Assembly (NCBI RefSeq): GCF_008364555.1
Contig: NZ_VTUC01000010.1
Location: 62,001 to 126,000 of the forward strand
Origin: Enterobacter vonholyi
GTDB taxonomy: Bacteria; Pseudomonadota; Gammaproteobacteria; Enterobacterales; Enterobacteriaceae
Direction of reading: 5' to 3'
DNA length: 64,000 nucleotides
The notes beneath the pieces are model-generated. The model worked only from the letters and a program-made list of their open reading frames with translations. It made no database searches and had not been told where the DNA came from. The position numbers were made by a program, and so were the translations under genes. Positions 20,072 through 29,407 of this stretch are shown in pieces (positions within the stretch are counted from its first letter, which is position 1; the number at the start of each line of letters is the position of its first letter).

Positions 20072-21028
20072 ATGTGGAAGCGCTTACTCCTGGTCACAGC
20101 AGTTTCGGCAGCCATGTCGTCTATGGCGATGGCCGCTCCCTTAACCGTAGGTTTTTCGCAGGTCGGCTCTGAATCTGGCTGGCGAGCGGCAGAAACCAAC
20201 GTGGCGAAAAGCGAGGCTCAGAAACGCGGCATTACCCTGAAAATCGCCGATGGTCAGCAAAAACAAGAGAATCAGATCAAAGCCGTGCGCTCCTTTATCG
20301 CCCAGGGCGTGGATGCCATCTTTATTGCACCCGTCGTGGCAACCGGCTGGGAACCCGTCCTGAAGGAAGCGAAAGACGCTGAGATCCCGGTCTTCCTGCT
20401 CGACCGTTCCATCGACGTCAAAGACAAATCCCTTTATATGACAACCGTCACCGCTAACAACGTGCTTGAAGGGCAGTTGATTGGCGACTGGCTGGTGAAA
20501 CAGGTCGACGGCAAGCCGTGTAACGTCGTTGAGCTGCAGGGCACCGTCGGCGCGAGCGTGGCCATCGACCGTAAAAAAGGCTTTGCTGAAGCCATCGCGA
20601 AAGCGCCAAACATCAAGATCATCCGCTCTCAGTCCGGCGACTTTACCCGTAGTAAAGGTAAAGAGGTCATGGAGAGCTTCATTAAGGCTGAAAACAACGG
20701 CAAGAATATCTGCATGGTTTACGCCCACAACGATGACATGGTAATCGGCGCGATTCAGGCAATTAAAGAAGCAGGCCTGAAGCCGGGCAAAGATATCCTC
20801 ACCGGCTCTATCGACGGCGTGCCTGATATCTACAAAGCGATGATCGACGGCGAAGCCAACGCCAGCGTGGAGCTGACGCCAAACATGGCGGGCCCGGCAT
20901 TCGACGCGCTGGAGAAATTCAAGAAAGACGGCACGATGCCGGAGAAAGTGACGGTTACCAAATCCACGCTCTACCTGCCTGACACGGCGAAAGAAGAGTT
21001 AGAGAAGAAGAAAAATATGGGCTACTAA
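20072..21028 (+). CDS. gafA: galactofuranose ABC transporter, periplasmic binding protein
   Basis: This 318-residue protein has a signal peptide (MWKRLLLVTAVSAAMSSMAMA) and the two-lobed periplasmic binding protein fold of the ribose/galactose class. It resembles E. coli YtfQ, which binds galactofuranose, so the system imports furanose galactose. The ATG at 20072 follows a GAGGACG ribosome site and yields a perfect signal peptide; the upstream reading is only leader sequence. It is first in the gafA-ytfR-ytfT-yjfF operon and is separated from ytfR by a REP-containing 57-bp gap. Confidence 0.93.
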   Translation: MWKRLLLVTAVSAAMSSMAMAAPLTVGFSQVGSESGWRAAETNVAKSEAQKRGITLKIADGQQKQENQIKAVRSFIAQGVDAIFIAPVVATGWEPVLKEAKDAEIPVFLLDRSIDVKDKSLYMTTVTANNVLEGQLIGDWLVKQVDGKPCNVVELQGTVGASVAIDRKKGFAEAIAKAPNIKIIRSQSGDFTRSKGKEVMESFIKAENNGKNICMVYAHNDDMVIGAIQAIKEAGLKPGKDILTGSIDGVPDIYKAMIDGEANASVELTPNMAGPAFDALEKFKKDGTMPEKVTVTKSTLYLPDTAKEELEKKKNMGY

Positions 21029-21040
21029 GCCTGTCTGAAC

Positions 21041-21070
21041 ATGCCGGGGGGCGCTGCGCCATCCGGCTTG
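21041..21070. repeat. single REP-like unit between gafA and ytfR
   Basis: GCCGGGGGGCGCTGCGCCATCCGGC is one imperfect REP unit inside an operon. Such elements commonly stabilise the upstream transcript, which would favour excess binding protein over the ATPase; that effect is inferred here. Confidence 0.65.
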
Positions 21071-21085
21071 ATGCAGGGGGAAACC

Positions 21086-22588
21086 ATGACCACTGAACAA
21101 CACCAGGAAATCCTCCGCACAGAGGGCTTGAGCAAATTCTTCCCCGGCGTAAAAGCGCTGGATAACGTTGATTTTAGCCTGCGGCGTGGGGAGATCATGG
21201 CGCTGCTGGGCGAGAACGGCGCGGGAAAATCGACGCTGATTAAATCCCTGACCGGCGTTTATCACGCCGACCGCGGCACCATCTGGCTGGAAGGCAACGC
21301 CATTTCGCCAAAAAATACCGCCCATGCCCAACAGCTGGGGATCGGGACGGTCTATCAGGAAGTGAACCTGCTGCCGAATATGTCGGTGGCGGATAATTTG
21401 TTTATTGGCCGTGAGCCGCGACGCTTTGGCCTGCTGCGCCGCAAAGAGATGGAGGCGCGGGCGACAAAGCTGATGGAATCCTACGGCTTCTCCCTGGACG
21501 TTCGCGAGCCGCTGAACCGCTTTTCCGTGGCGATGCAGCAGATTGTCGCCATTTGTCGCGCGATCGATCTCTCCGCGAAGGTACTCATCCTGGACGAACC
21601 CACCGCCAGCCTCGATACCCAGGAAGTGGAGATGCTCTTTACCCTGATGCGCCAGCTGCGCGATCAGGGCGTAAGCCTGATCTTCGTTACCCACTTCCTC
21701 GATCAGGTATATGAGGTGAGCGATCGCATTACGGTGCTGCGCAACGGCAGCTTTGTTGGCTGCCGCGAAACCCGCGAGCTGCCGCAGATCGAGCTGGTGA
21801 AAATGATGCTGGGTCGTGAGCTGGAAACCAACGCCCTCCAGCGCGCAGGGCGCACGCTGCTGAGCGAGAAACCGGTCGCCGCGTTCAGCGATTACGGCAA
21901 AAAAGGAGTGATATCGCCGTTTAACCTTGAGGTGCGGCCGGGCGAAATTGTCGGGCTGGCGGGCCTGCTAGGCTCGGGCCGAACCGAAACCGCCGAGGTG
22001 ATCTTCGGGATCAAGCCCGCGGACAGCGGCAGCGCGCTGATCAAGGGCAAACCGCAAACCCTGCGATCGCCGCATCAGGCCTCCTGTCTGGGCGTTGGAT
22101 TCTGCCCGGAAGATCGGAAAACGGACGGTATCATTGCCGCGGCCTCGGTGCGGGAGAATATCATTCTGGCGCTGCAGGCCCAGCGCGGCTGGCTGCGCCC
22201 GATCCCCCGTAAAGAGCAAAATGCCATAGCCGAGCGCTTTATCCGCCAGCTCGGCATCCGCACCCCGAGCGCGGAACAGCCGATCGAGTTCCTCTCCGGC
22301 GGCAACCAGCAGAAGGTGCTGCTGTCTCGCTGGCTGCTGACCAAACCGCAGTTCCTGATCCTCGACGAACCGACCCGCGGCATTGACGTGGGGGCGCACG
22401 CCGAAATTATCCGACTTATCGAAACCCTGTGTGCAGACGGTCTGGCCCTGCTCGTCATTTCGTCCGAGCTGGAGGAGCTGGTAGGTTATGCCGATCGCGT
22501 CATTATCATGCGCGATCGCAAGCAGGTGGCAGAGATCCCGCTGGATAAGCTGTCCGTTCCGGCGATCATGAATGCCATTGCGGCATAA
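21086..22588 (+). CDS. ytfR: sugar ABC transporter, duplicated ATPase (YtfR)
   Basis: This 500-residue protein contains two fused ABC ATPase domains, as in MglA and RbsA. The first has a canonical Walker A (GENGAGKST, about residues 39-47) and Walker B LILDEP. The second has a degenerate Walker A (GLLGSGRTE) but a good signature motif (LSGGNQQK) and Walker B. It powers galactofuranose uptake with YtfT and YjfF. The ATG at 21086 was chosen from the AGGGGG ribosome site and the E. coli start MTTxQHQEILRTEG; the longer reading runs into the REP element. Confidence 0.95.
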   Translation: MTTEQHQEILRTEGLSKFFPGVKALDNVDFSLRRGEIMALLGENGAGKSTLIKSLTGVYHADRGTIWLEGNAISPKNTAHAQQLGIGTVYQEVNLLPNMSVADNLFIGREPRRFGLLRRKEMEARATKLMESYGFSLDVREPLNRFSVAMQQIVAICRAIDLSAKVLILDEPTASLDTQEVEMLFTLMRQLRDQGVSLIFVTHFLDQVYEVSDRITVLRNGSFVGCRETRELPQIELVKMMLGRELETNALQRAGRTLLSEKPVAAFSDYGKKGVISPFNLEVRPGEIVGLAGLLGSGRTETAEVIFGIKPADSGSALIKGKPQTLRSPHQASCLGVGFCPEDRKTDGIIAAASVRENIILALQAQRGWLRPIPRKEQNAIAERFIRQLGIRTPSAEQPIEFLSGGNQQKVLLSRWLLTKPQFLILDEPTRGIDVGAHAEIIRLIETLCADGLALLVISSELEELVGYADRVIIMRDRKQVAEIPLDKLSVPAIMNAIAA

Positions 22589-22598
22589 GGAGTGAATC

Positions 22599-23624
22599 GT
22601 GATGTCCCGTTCGCTTTCGCAAACCGGTGAGTCAAAGCGCCGCTTCAGCTGGCCAACCGGCACGCCGCAAATCGCGGCGCTGCTGGTGGTACTGCTGGTT
22701 GACAGCCTTGTCGCACCGCATTTCTTCCAGATTATCGTGCAGGATGGTCGCCTGTTTGGCAGCCCGATAGACATCCTGAACCGTGCTGCGCCCGTGGCGC
22801 TGCTGGCCATCGGGATGACGCTGGTCATTGCCACCGGCGGGATTGATCTCTCCGTCGGTGCGGTGATGGCTATCGCCGGGGCCACTGCAGCCTCCATGAC
22901 CGTGGCCGGGCATAGCCTGCCGGTGGTACTGCTGGCGGCCTTAGGCACCGGCGTGCTGGCCGGATTATGGAACGGCATTCTGGTGGCGGTGCTGAAAATT
23001 CAGCCTTTTGTCGCCACGCTTATCTTAATGGTGGCCGGGCGTGGGGTGGCGCAGCTGATTACCTCCGGCCAGATTGTCACCTTTAACTCCCCGAGCCTGG
23101 CGTGGCTTGGTAGCGGCAACCTTCTGTTCTTCCCGACGCCGGTGATTATTGCCCTGGCCACGCTCGTTGTCTTTTGGCTCTTCACCCGTAAAACGGCGCT
23201 CGGCATGTTCATTGAAGCGGTTGGGATCAACATTCGCGCCGCGCGCAACGCCGGGGTCAACACGCGGCTGATGGTGATGCTGACCTACGTGCTGAGCGGT
23301 ATCTGCGCCGCCATCGCAGGGGTGATCGTCGCGGCGGATATCCGCGGAGCCGATGCCAACAACGCCGGGCTTTGGCTGGAGCTGGACGCAATCCTGGCTG
23401 TGGTCATCGGCGGCGGGTCGCTGATGGGCGGGCGCTTTAACCTGCTGCTCTCGGTGATCGGCGCGCTGATCATTCAGGGCATGAACACCGGGATCCTGCT
23501 CTCCGGTTTTCAGCCGGAACTCAACCAGGTTGTGAAAGCGGTGGTCGTACTCTGCGTGCTGATCGTCCAGTCGCCGCGCTTTGTCAGCATCATTAAGGGG
23601 ATCCGTGGCCATGATAAAACGTAA
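22599..23624 (+). CDS. ytfT: sugar ABC transporter permease YtfT
   Basis: This 341-residue RbsC-type permease has about nine or ten membrane segments and the family motif ATGGIDLSVG. It pairs with YjfF to form the membrane channel of the galactofuranose importer. The start is GTG at 22599, or ATG one codon later at 22602; AAGGAG lies 7-10 bases upstream and fits both. Its 3' end overlaps yjfF by 14 bp. Confidence 0.93.
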   Translation: MMSRSLSQTGESKRRFSWPTGTPQIAALLVVLLVDSLVAPHFFQIIVQDGRLFGSPIDILNRAAPVALLAIGMTLVIATGGIDLSVGAVMAIAGATAASMTVAGHSLPVVLLAALGTGVLAGLWNGILVAVLKIQPFVATLILMVAGRGVAQLITSGQIVTFNSPSLAWLGSGNLLFFPTPVIIALATLVVFWLFTRKTALGMFIEAVGINIRAARNAGVNTRLMVMLTYVLSGICAAIAGVIVAADIRGADANNAGLWLELDAILAVVIGGGSLMGGRFNLLLSVIGALIIQGMNTGILLSGFQPELNQVVKAVVVLCVLIVQSPRFVSIIKGIRGHDKT

Positions 23625-24612
23625 TTTACCGTTGATGATCACGCTGGGCGTATTTGTGCTGGGGTATCTCTACTGCCTCACCCAATTCCCCGGCTTTGCC
23701 TCGACGCGCGTGATCTGCAATATCCTGACCGATAACGCCTTTTTAGGCATCATCGCCGTCGGGATGACCTTTGTGATCCTCTCCGGCGGGATCGATCTCT
23801 CCGTCGGCTCGGTGATCGCGTTTACGGGCGTGTTCCTCGCGAAGGCGATCGGCTTCTGGGGGATCTCTCCGCTGGTGGCGTTTCCGCTGGTGCTGGCGAT
23901 GGGCTGCGCGTTTGGTGCCTTTATGGGGCTGCTGATCGACGCGCTGAAAATTCCTGCCTTTATCATCACCCTCGCCGGGATGTTCTTCCTGCGCGGCGTG
24001 AGCTATCTGGTGTCGGAAGAGTCGATTCCCATTAACCATCCGGTGTACGACACGCTCTCCAGCCTGGCGTGGAAAATTCCCGGCGGCGGTCGCCTGAGCG
24101 CGATGGGGCTGCTGATGCTGGGCGTTGTGGTGATCGGCATCTTCCTCGCCCACCGTACCCGGTTTGGCAATCAGGTTTACGCCATCGGCGGTAACGCTAC
24201 GTCGGCAAACCTGATGGGGATCTCGACCCGCAGCACTACCATCCGCATCTATATGCTCTCGACAGGCCTGGCGACGCTGGCGGGTATCGTCTTCTCGGTG
24301 TATACCCAGGCGGGCTATGCCCTTGCAGGCGTTGGCGTTGAGCTGGATGCGATTGCTTCTGTGGTCATCGGCGGTACGCTGCTTAGCGGCGGCGTGGGTA
24401 CGGTGCTGGGGACGCTGTTCGGCGTGGCGATTCAGGGACTGATACAAACCTATATCAACTTTGACGGCACGCTCAGCTCGTGGTGGACGAAGATCGCCAT
24501 CGGCATTCTGCTGTTTATTTTTATTGCCCTGCAGCGTGGCCTGACGGTGCTCTGGGAGAACCGTCAAAGCTCACCTGTTACCCGCGTAAACACATCGGTA
24601 ACAGAGCGATAA
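23611..24612 (+). CDS. yjfF: sugar ABC transporter permease YjfF
   Basis: This 333-residue second permease of the RbsC family has the motif LSGGIDLSVGS and about ten membrane segments. The ATG at 23611 lies inside the end of ytfT (AAGGGG upstream), which points to translational coupling and a one-to-one stoichiometry. It ends the operon; no hairpin terminator is obvious before the next promoter at 24635. Confidence 0.94.
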   Translation: MIKRNLPLMITLGVFVLGYLYCLTQFPGFASTRVICNILTDNAFLGIIAVGMTFVILSGGIDLSVGSVIAFTGVFLAKAIGFWGISPLVAFPLVLAMGCAFGAFMGLLIDALKIPAFIITLAGMFFLRGVSYLVSEESIPINHPVYDTLSSLAWKIPGGGRLSAMGLLMLGVVVIGIFLAHRTRFGNQVYAIGGNATSANLMGISTRSTTIRIYMLSTGLATLAGIVFSVYTQAGYALAGVGVELDAIASVVIGGTLLSGGVGTVLGTLFGVAIQGLIQTYINFDGTLSSWWTKIAIGILLFIFIALQRGLTVLWENRQSSPVTRVNTSVTER

Positions 24613-24634
24613 CACGCTGAATTTGCTTAAAGTC

Positions 24635-24661
24635 TAAACATTTTCCGGTAGCGGCCGATAC
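24635..24661 (+). promoter_or_regulatory. sigma-28 (FliA) flagellar promoter
   Basis: TAAA (24635-24638), exactly 15 bp, then GCCGATAC (24654-24661) matches the FliA consensus TAAA-N15-GCCGATAA at 11 of 12 positions. It lies 44 bp upstream of the chemoreceptor start, placing that gene in the flagellar class 3 regulon. Confidence 0.9.
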
Positions 24662-24705
24662 TCTTTTTTTATGCCCAGAAATATCTCGCTACCGGAAATA
24701 ATATC

Positions 24706-26277
24706 ATGCTTAAAACGCTATCGATTCGTACCGGCTTGCTCTCTTTACTGGCCGTTATGACCCTTCTGCTGCTGATTGTCAGCGGCATTGGCATTTATGC
24801 CCTCACACAGAGTTCTTCTTCGCTGCAGCGCATTAATCACCTTCAGGGTGAGCAGATGGTGCAGCTAAATTCAGGCTATACGCTGATCCTGCGCGCCCGC
24901 AATGAAGCGGGTCAGGCCGTCCGCATGATGGAAATCGGCATGCTGGACGATGCGGCCAAAGCGGTAAAAAACATCAATCAGGAAGTTGCCCTGGCCCAGA
25001 AAACGCTGAAAGGCGTGATTGACGCCGGCGTGGCTGACGAGCAGGGGCAACATCTGCTCGACAAAGTGTCAGCCAGCCTGGCGACATATAACCAGCAGGG
25101 GATCAGCCCGATGTTGAAAACCCTGAACGACCAGAGCGCGGACGGGTATTACGATCTGCTGGAGAAGACGCTGATCCCGGTGGCAAAACAGTTTGATAAC
25201 GATATGCAGGCGTTTCAGAAATGGAGCGAAGCGCGTGGTCAGGCGGAAGTAAGTGCCGTACAGTCGAGTAAAACCCGCGTGCTGATCCTGATTATCGTCG
25301 CAGCGCTGCTGACGGCGGGCATTATCGTGCTCGCGTGGCTGGTGCTGCGCCATATGCTGCTCCAGCCGCTCTCGGCCTCCATTGCTCAGCTGGAGAACGT
25401 GGCGGCGGGGGATTTAACCCATACGCTTGCCGAGCCCGCGAGTCAGGAGTTTAACCGCCTCAACGCGGTGATAGAGGAGATGCGACAGTCGCTGATGAAC
25501 TCGGTAATGCGGGTACGCGATGCCAGCTCGCAAATTGACACCGGCAGCCGCGAACTGACCCTGGGAAACCGCGATCTTGCCGAGCGTACGGAATCCACCG
25601 CCACGTCGCTGGAGCAGACGGCGGCCAGCATGGAACAAATCACCGCGACGGTGAAACTCAACGCGGATAACGCCGAGCAGGCGCACCAGCTGGCGAAGTC
25701 GGTGTCCGATACGGCCGATCACGGCAGCGAAATGGTCTGCTACGTGATTGAAAAAATGCGCGATATCTCCGGCAGCTCGGCGCGCATCGCCGACATCCTG
25801 AGCGTGATCGACGGTATTGCCTTCCAGACCAATATTCTGGCGCTTAACGCCTCCGTGGAAGCGGCGCGCGCGGGCGAGCAGGGGCGTGGGTTTGCCGTCG
25901 TCGCGGGCGAAGTGCGAAACCTTGCCAGCCGCAGCGCCGACGCGGCGAAAGAGATCCGATCGCTTATCAGTGATTCGCAGACCCACGTTAACGAGGGCAG
26001 CGAGCTGGCTCAGCAGGCTGGCGAAACGATGGATGAGATCGCAACAGAAGTGCTGCGCATGACCAAACTGATGCGTGAGATTGCGACCGCGTCCCAGGAG
26101 CAAAGCCGCGGCATTGAGCAGGTGAATATTGCGGTGAATCAGATGGACGAAACCGCGCAGCAGAATGCGGCGCTGGTGCAGCAATCCTCCGCTGCGACCC
26201 GCTCCCTTGAGGAGCAGTCGCGTCAGCTTATGGAAGCGATGTCATCATTCAAAGTGACGACTCAGACCGCTGCATAA
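24706..26277 (+). CDS. methyl-accepting chemotaxis protein
   Basis: This 523-residue transmembrane receptor has TM1 (about residues 12-33), a four-helix periplasmic sensor (about 35-188), TM2 (about 190-214), a HAMP domain and the cytoplasmic signalling domain. The hairpin tip carries the conserved LNASVEAARAGEQGRGFAVVAGEVR region. It ends in FKVTTQTAA and lacks the C-terminal NWETF pentapeptide, so, like Trg or Tap, it probably needs another receptor for efficient adaptation. The ligand is unknown. It is absent from this locus in K-12. Confidence 0.92.
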   Translation: MLKTLSIRTGLLSLLAVMTLLLLIVSGIGIYALTQSSSSLQRINHLQGEQMVQLNSGYTLILRARNEAGQAVRMMEIGMLDDAAKAVKNINQEVALAQKTLKGVIDAGVADEQGQHLLDKVSASLATYNQQGISPMLKTLNDQSADGYYDLLEKTLIPVAKQFDNDMQAFQKWSEARGQAEVSAVQSSKTRVLILIIVAALLTAGIIVLAWLVLRHMLLQPLSASIAQLENVAAGDLTHTLAEPASQEFNRLNAVIEEMRQSLMNSVMRVRDASSQIDTGSRELTLGNRDLAERTESTATSLEQTAASMEQITATVKLNADNAEQAHQLAKSVSDTADHGSEMVCYVIEKMRDISGSSARIADILSVIDGIAFQTNILALNASVEAARAGEQGRGFAVVAGEVRNLASRSADAAKEIRSLISDSQTHVNEGSELAQQAGETMDEIATEVLRMTKLMREIATASQEQSRGIEQVNIAVNQMDETAQQNAALVQQSSAATRSLEEQSRQLMEAMSSFKVTTQTAA

Positions 26278-26605
26278 TATTACTCAACCCCGGTACGTTC
26301 TGTGCCGGGGTTTTATTTTCCCCGGAATTAACTGCCGCAATATTATCGTGAATTTCACCCATTAATATTTCCAGCGAGCTGGTTAAGGCTAACGCTTTTT
26401 CCGTCGGTTCAAGATATAAACCTTTTCGGAAAAATAATGGTTCATCAAAGAGTTGATTAAAACGCTTTAAGGCCAGACTCACCGCGGGGCGTGACATCTC
26501 CAGACGCAAAGAGGCTTTTGCCATGCTACCGCAGCGGACGATTTCAATAAATACAGGGATAAGATTTAAATCAATGCCGGTATTAGCACGGGAATAATTG
26601 TTCAT
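26249..26605 (-). pseudogene. truncated LysR-type regulator (HTH domain only)
   Basis: This 118-codon ORF encodes an N-terminal LysR-type winged helix-turn-helix (about residues 8-70, containing GSMAKASLRLEMSRPAVSLALKRF) and a short linker. The effector-binding domain of about 200 residues is missing. The last 20 or so codons are encoded by the terminator and the final 29 bp of the convergent chemoreceptor gene, so the natural 3' half appears to have been lost. The ATG at 26603-26605 with upstream GGAG is preferred to a TTG ten codons earlier. It is AT-rich. It could still make a DNA-binding fragment. Confidence 0.65.
26286..26319 (+). terminator. rho-independent terminator of the chemoreceptor gene
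   Basis: AACCCCGG and CCGGGGTT (outer arms with imperfect inner pairing around TACGTTCTGTG), followed by TTTTATTTT. It lies 9 bp after the chemoreceptor stop, inside the truncated LysR reading frame on the other strand. Confidence 0.85.
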
Positions 26606-26715
26606 TGCGATTCTGCTCCACGAAATATCTGTCAAACTGTTATGGAAATAATGCAGGAGCAGTGGTGAATATTAAAGCATGTTTTTTATAAACACTTATA
26701 CGGTAAAATATATAA

Positions 26716-26746
26716 ATGACAGGGGAGCCAGAACGGCTCCCCTGAA
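26716..26746 (-). terminator. terminator downstream of fbp
   Basis: On the minus strand AGGGGAGCC-GTTCT-GGCTCCCCT forms a 9-bp stem followed by an AT-rich tract. It lies immediately after the fbp stop codon. Confidence 0.75.
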
Positions 26747-26754
26747 GAGAGGTA

Positions 26755-27753
26755 TTACGCGTCCGGGTACTCACGGATAAAACGTTCAACGTCTTCAACC
26801 ATGTGGTTGTTACCGACGAAGAATGAACGGCGCTGGTGAAGACTTTCCGGCACGATATCCAGAATACGCTCTTTACCGTCGCTCGCCTTGCCGCCCGCCT
26901 GTTCGGCGAGGAATGCCATCGGGTTGCACTCGTACAGCAGACGCAGTTTCCCGTCCGGATGGCTGGCGGTGCTTGGGTAGAGGTAGATACCGCCCTTCAG
27001 CAGGTTACGGTGGAAATCCGCGACCAGAGAGCCGATATAGCGGGACGTGTAAGGGCGCTGAGTCGCTTTATCTTCTTCCTGGCAGAATTTAATGTACTTC
27101 TTCACGCCGTTCGGGAATCGGATGTAGTTGCCTTCGTTGATGGAGTAGGTGTTGCCCTTTTCCGGGAAGCGCATGCGTTCCTGGCTCAGGCAGAAAACGC
27201 CCAGTGAAGGATCGTACGTAAAGGCGTGAACCCCGCATCCGGTGGTATACACCAGCATGGTGGAGGAGCCATAAACGACGTAACCGGCAGCAACCTGATT
27301 AATGCCAGGCTGCAGGAAATCTTCTTCGGTCACCGGCGTGCCAACAGGCGTGACGCGGCGATAGATGGAGAAAATGGTACCGACAGAAACGTTAACGTCG
27401 ATGTTTGAGGAACCGTCGAGCGGATCCATCAGAACAACGTATTTAGCGTGTTCACACCCTTCGAAAACAACAATTTCATCTTCTTCTTCAGAGGCGATAC
27501 CCGCAACGATGTCGCGCGCGCGCAGTGCAGCTTTCAGTTTTTCATTTGCGAACAGATCGAGTTTCTGTTGAACCTCGCCCTGAACGTTCTCGGCACCGCT
27601 GGCACCCAGGATATCGACCAGACCGGCCTTGTTGATATCACGGTGGATGATCTTAGCGCCCAGCTTTATTGCCGACAGCAAAGCAGTGAGTTCACCGGTA
27701 GCATGAGAGAACTCGTGCTGCTTTTCGACAATAAATTCACCTAACGTTTTCAT
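26755..27753 (-). CDS. fbp: fructose-1,6-bisphosphatase class 1
   Basis: This 332-residue gluconeogenic enzyme hydrolyses fructose 1,6-bisphosphate to fructose 6-phosphate. The metal-binding signature [12 protein letters not shown] is intact, as are the upstream glutamate cluster (ASEEEDE) and the C-terminal [17 protein letters not shown] region. The ATG at 27751-27753 gives [15 protein letters not shown] as in E. coli, with AGGGAAAG upstream; a longer reading adds 15 unsupported residues. It is transcribed alone and divergently from mpl. Confidence 0.96.
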   Translation of the reverse strand: MKTLGEFIVEKQHEFSHATGELTALLSAIKLGAKIIHRDINKAGLVDILGASGAENVQGEVQQKLDLFANEKLKAALRARDIVAGIASEEEDEIVVFEGCEHAKYVVLMDPLDGSSNIDVNVSVGTIFSIYRRVTPVGTPVTEEDFLQPGINQVAAGYVVYGSSTMLVYTTGCGVHAFTYDPSLGVFCLSQERMRFPEKGNTYSINEGNYIRFPNGVKKYIKFCQEEDKATQRPYTSRYIGSLVADFHRNLLKGGIYLYPSTASHPDGKLRLLYECNPMAFLAEQAGGKASDGKERILDIVPESLHQRRSFFVGNNHMVEDVERFIREYPDA

Positions 27754-27950
27754 AACACTTTCCCTGCATCTTTGTGAGTAGAGCGATTGTATGTTCACTA
27801 AAACGACTAAAGCCCAACAATCTTAACAAATATTCAAATAGTAGCGCAGAGGTGAATCGCGCCAGCAACATACGGATTTACCTGAAATGCGTTTCACAGC
27901 CGCTAACATGTGAGTAAAATGTGCGCCACATTGAAGAAGGATAGTGACGT

Positions 27951-29330
27951 ATGCGCATTCATATATTGGGGATTTGTGGCACTTTCATGGGCGGACTGGC
28001 AATGCTGGCGCGCTCGCTGGGCCATGAAGTGACAGGTTCGGACGCCAATGTGTATCCGCCAATGAGCACACTTCTGGAAAAACAGGGCATCTCTTTAATT
28101 CAGGGCTACGATGCCAGCCAGCTGGATCCCGAGCCGGACCTGGTGATCGTTGGTAACGCGATGACCCGCGGCAATCCGTGCGTCGAGGCGGTACTGGAAC
28201 GCAATATTCCGTTCATGTCCGGCCCGCAGTGGCTGCATGACTTCGTCCTGCGCGACCGCTGGGTGGTTGCCGTTGCCGGTACTCATGGCAAAACCACGAC
28301 CGCGGGCATGGCAACCTGGATCCTCGAAGCCTGCGGCTATAAGCCGGGCTTCGTGATCGGCGGCGTACCGGGTAATTTCGACGTTTCTGCGCGTCTGGGT
28401 GACAGCCCGTTCTTCGTGATCGAAGCCGACGAATACGACTGCGCGTTCTTCGACAAGCGCTCCAAGTTCGTGCATTACTGCCCGCGCACCCTGATCCTCA
28501 ACAACCTTGAGTTCGACCACGCGGATATTTTTGACGATCTGAAAGCGATTCAGAAACAGTTCCACCATCTGGTGCGCATTGTTCCGGGTCAGGGGCGCAT
28601 CATCCTGCCGGAGAACGATATCAACCTGAAGCAGACTCTGGCGATGGGCTGCTGGAGCGAGCAGGAGCTGGTGGGCGAGCAGGGCCACTGGCAGGCGAAG
28701 AAACTCAACGCCGATGCCTCCGAGTGGGAAGTGCTGCTCGACGGTGAAAAAGTGGGTGAGGTGAAGTGGGGCCTTGTGGGCGAGCACAACATGCACAACG
28801 GCCTGATGGCCATTGCTGCGGCGCGTCACGTCGGCGTTCTGCCTGCGGATGCAGCCAACGCGCTGGGCTCGTTTATCAATGCCCGCCGCCGTCTGGAACT
28901 GCGCGGTGAAGCCCACGGCGTTACCGTGTATGACGATTTCGCGCACCACCCAACGGCCATTCTGGCAACGCTCGCCGCCCTGCGTGGCAAGGTCGGCGGT
29001 ACCGCGCGCATTCTGGCGGTGCTGGAACCGCGTTCGAACACCATGAAGATGGGCATCTGCAAAGACGATCTGGCGCCGTCGTTAGGGCGTGCCGATGAGG
29101 TCTTCCTGCTGCAGCCGCAGCATATTCCGTGGCAGGTGGCTGAAGTAGCCGATGCCTGCATTCAGCCTGCGCACTGGAGTGCGGACGTGGATGCGCTCGC
29201 GGATATGGTGGTGAAAGCCGCTCAGCCCGGCGACCATATTCTGGTGATGAGCAACGGCGGGTTCGGTGGGATCCATCAGAAGCTGCTGGACGGTCTGGCG
29301 AAGAAAGCGGAAGCGGCAGCCGACGCGTAA
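27951..29330 (+). CDS. mpl: UDP-N-acetylmuramate:L-Ala-gamma-D-Glu-meso-DAP ligase
   Basis: This 459-residue Mur-ligase-family enzyme reattaches the recycled tripeptide L-Ala-D-Glu-mDAP to UDP-MurNAc in cell-wall recycling. Visible features are the N-terminal UDP-binding glycine-rich start (HILGICGTFMGG), the ATP-binding loop GTHGKTTT (about residues 110-117) and the Mur motif EADEYDCAFFDKRSKF. The gene is complete and conserved in length. Confidence 0.95.
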   Translation: MRIHILGICGTFMGGLAMLARSLGHEVTGSDANVYPPMSTLLEKQGISLIQGYDASQLDPEPDLVIVGNAMTRGNPCVEAVLERNIPFMSGPQWLHDFVLRDRWVVAVAGTHGKTTTAGMATWILEACGYKPGFVIGGVPGNFDVSARLGDSPFFVIEADEYDCAFFDKRSKFVHYCPRTLILNNLEFDHADIFDDLKAIQKQFHHLVRIVPGQGRIILPENDINLKQTLAMGCWSEQELVGEQGHWQAKKLNADASEWEVLLDGEKVGEVKWGLVGEHNMHNGLMAIAAARHVGVLPADAANALGSFINARRRLELRGEAHGVTVYDDFAHHPTAILATLAALRGKVGGTARILAVLEPRSNTMKMGICKDDLAPSLGRADEVFLLQPQHIPWQVAEVADACIQPAHWSADVDALADMVVKAAQPGDHILVMSNGGFGGIHQKLLDGLAKKAEAAADA

Positions 29331-29336
29331 AAAAAA

Positions 29337-29402
29337 GCCCGGTGGCGCTCGCGCTTACCGGGCCTACGCTCTTTTCTCCCTCGCCTCACTGGGGTGAGGG
29401 GA
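29337..29402. repeat. REP unit followed by a GGGTGAGGGG-type repeat
   Basis: GCCCGGTGGCGCTCGCGCTTACCGGGC (a REP unit that also forms a strong hairpin after mpl) is followed by CCCTCGCCTCACTGGGGTGAGGGG, a member of the second repeat family. The two families lie side by side here, between the convergent mpl and darP genes. Confidence 0.75.
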
Positions 29403-29407
29403 ACGAA

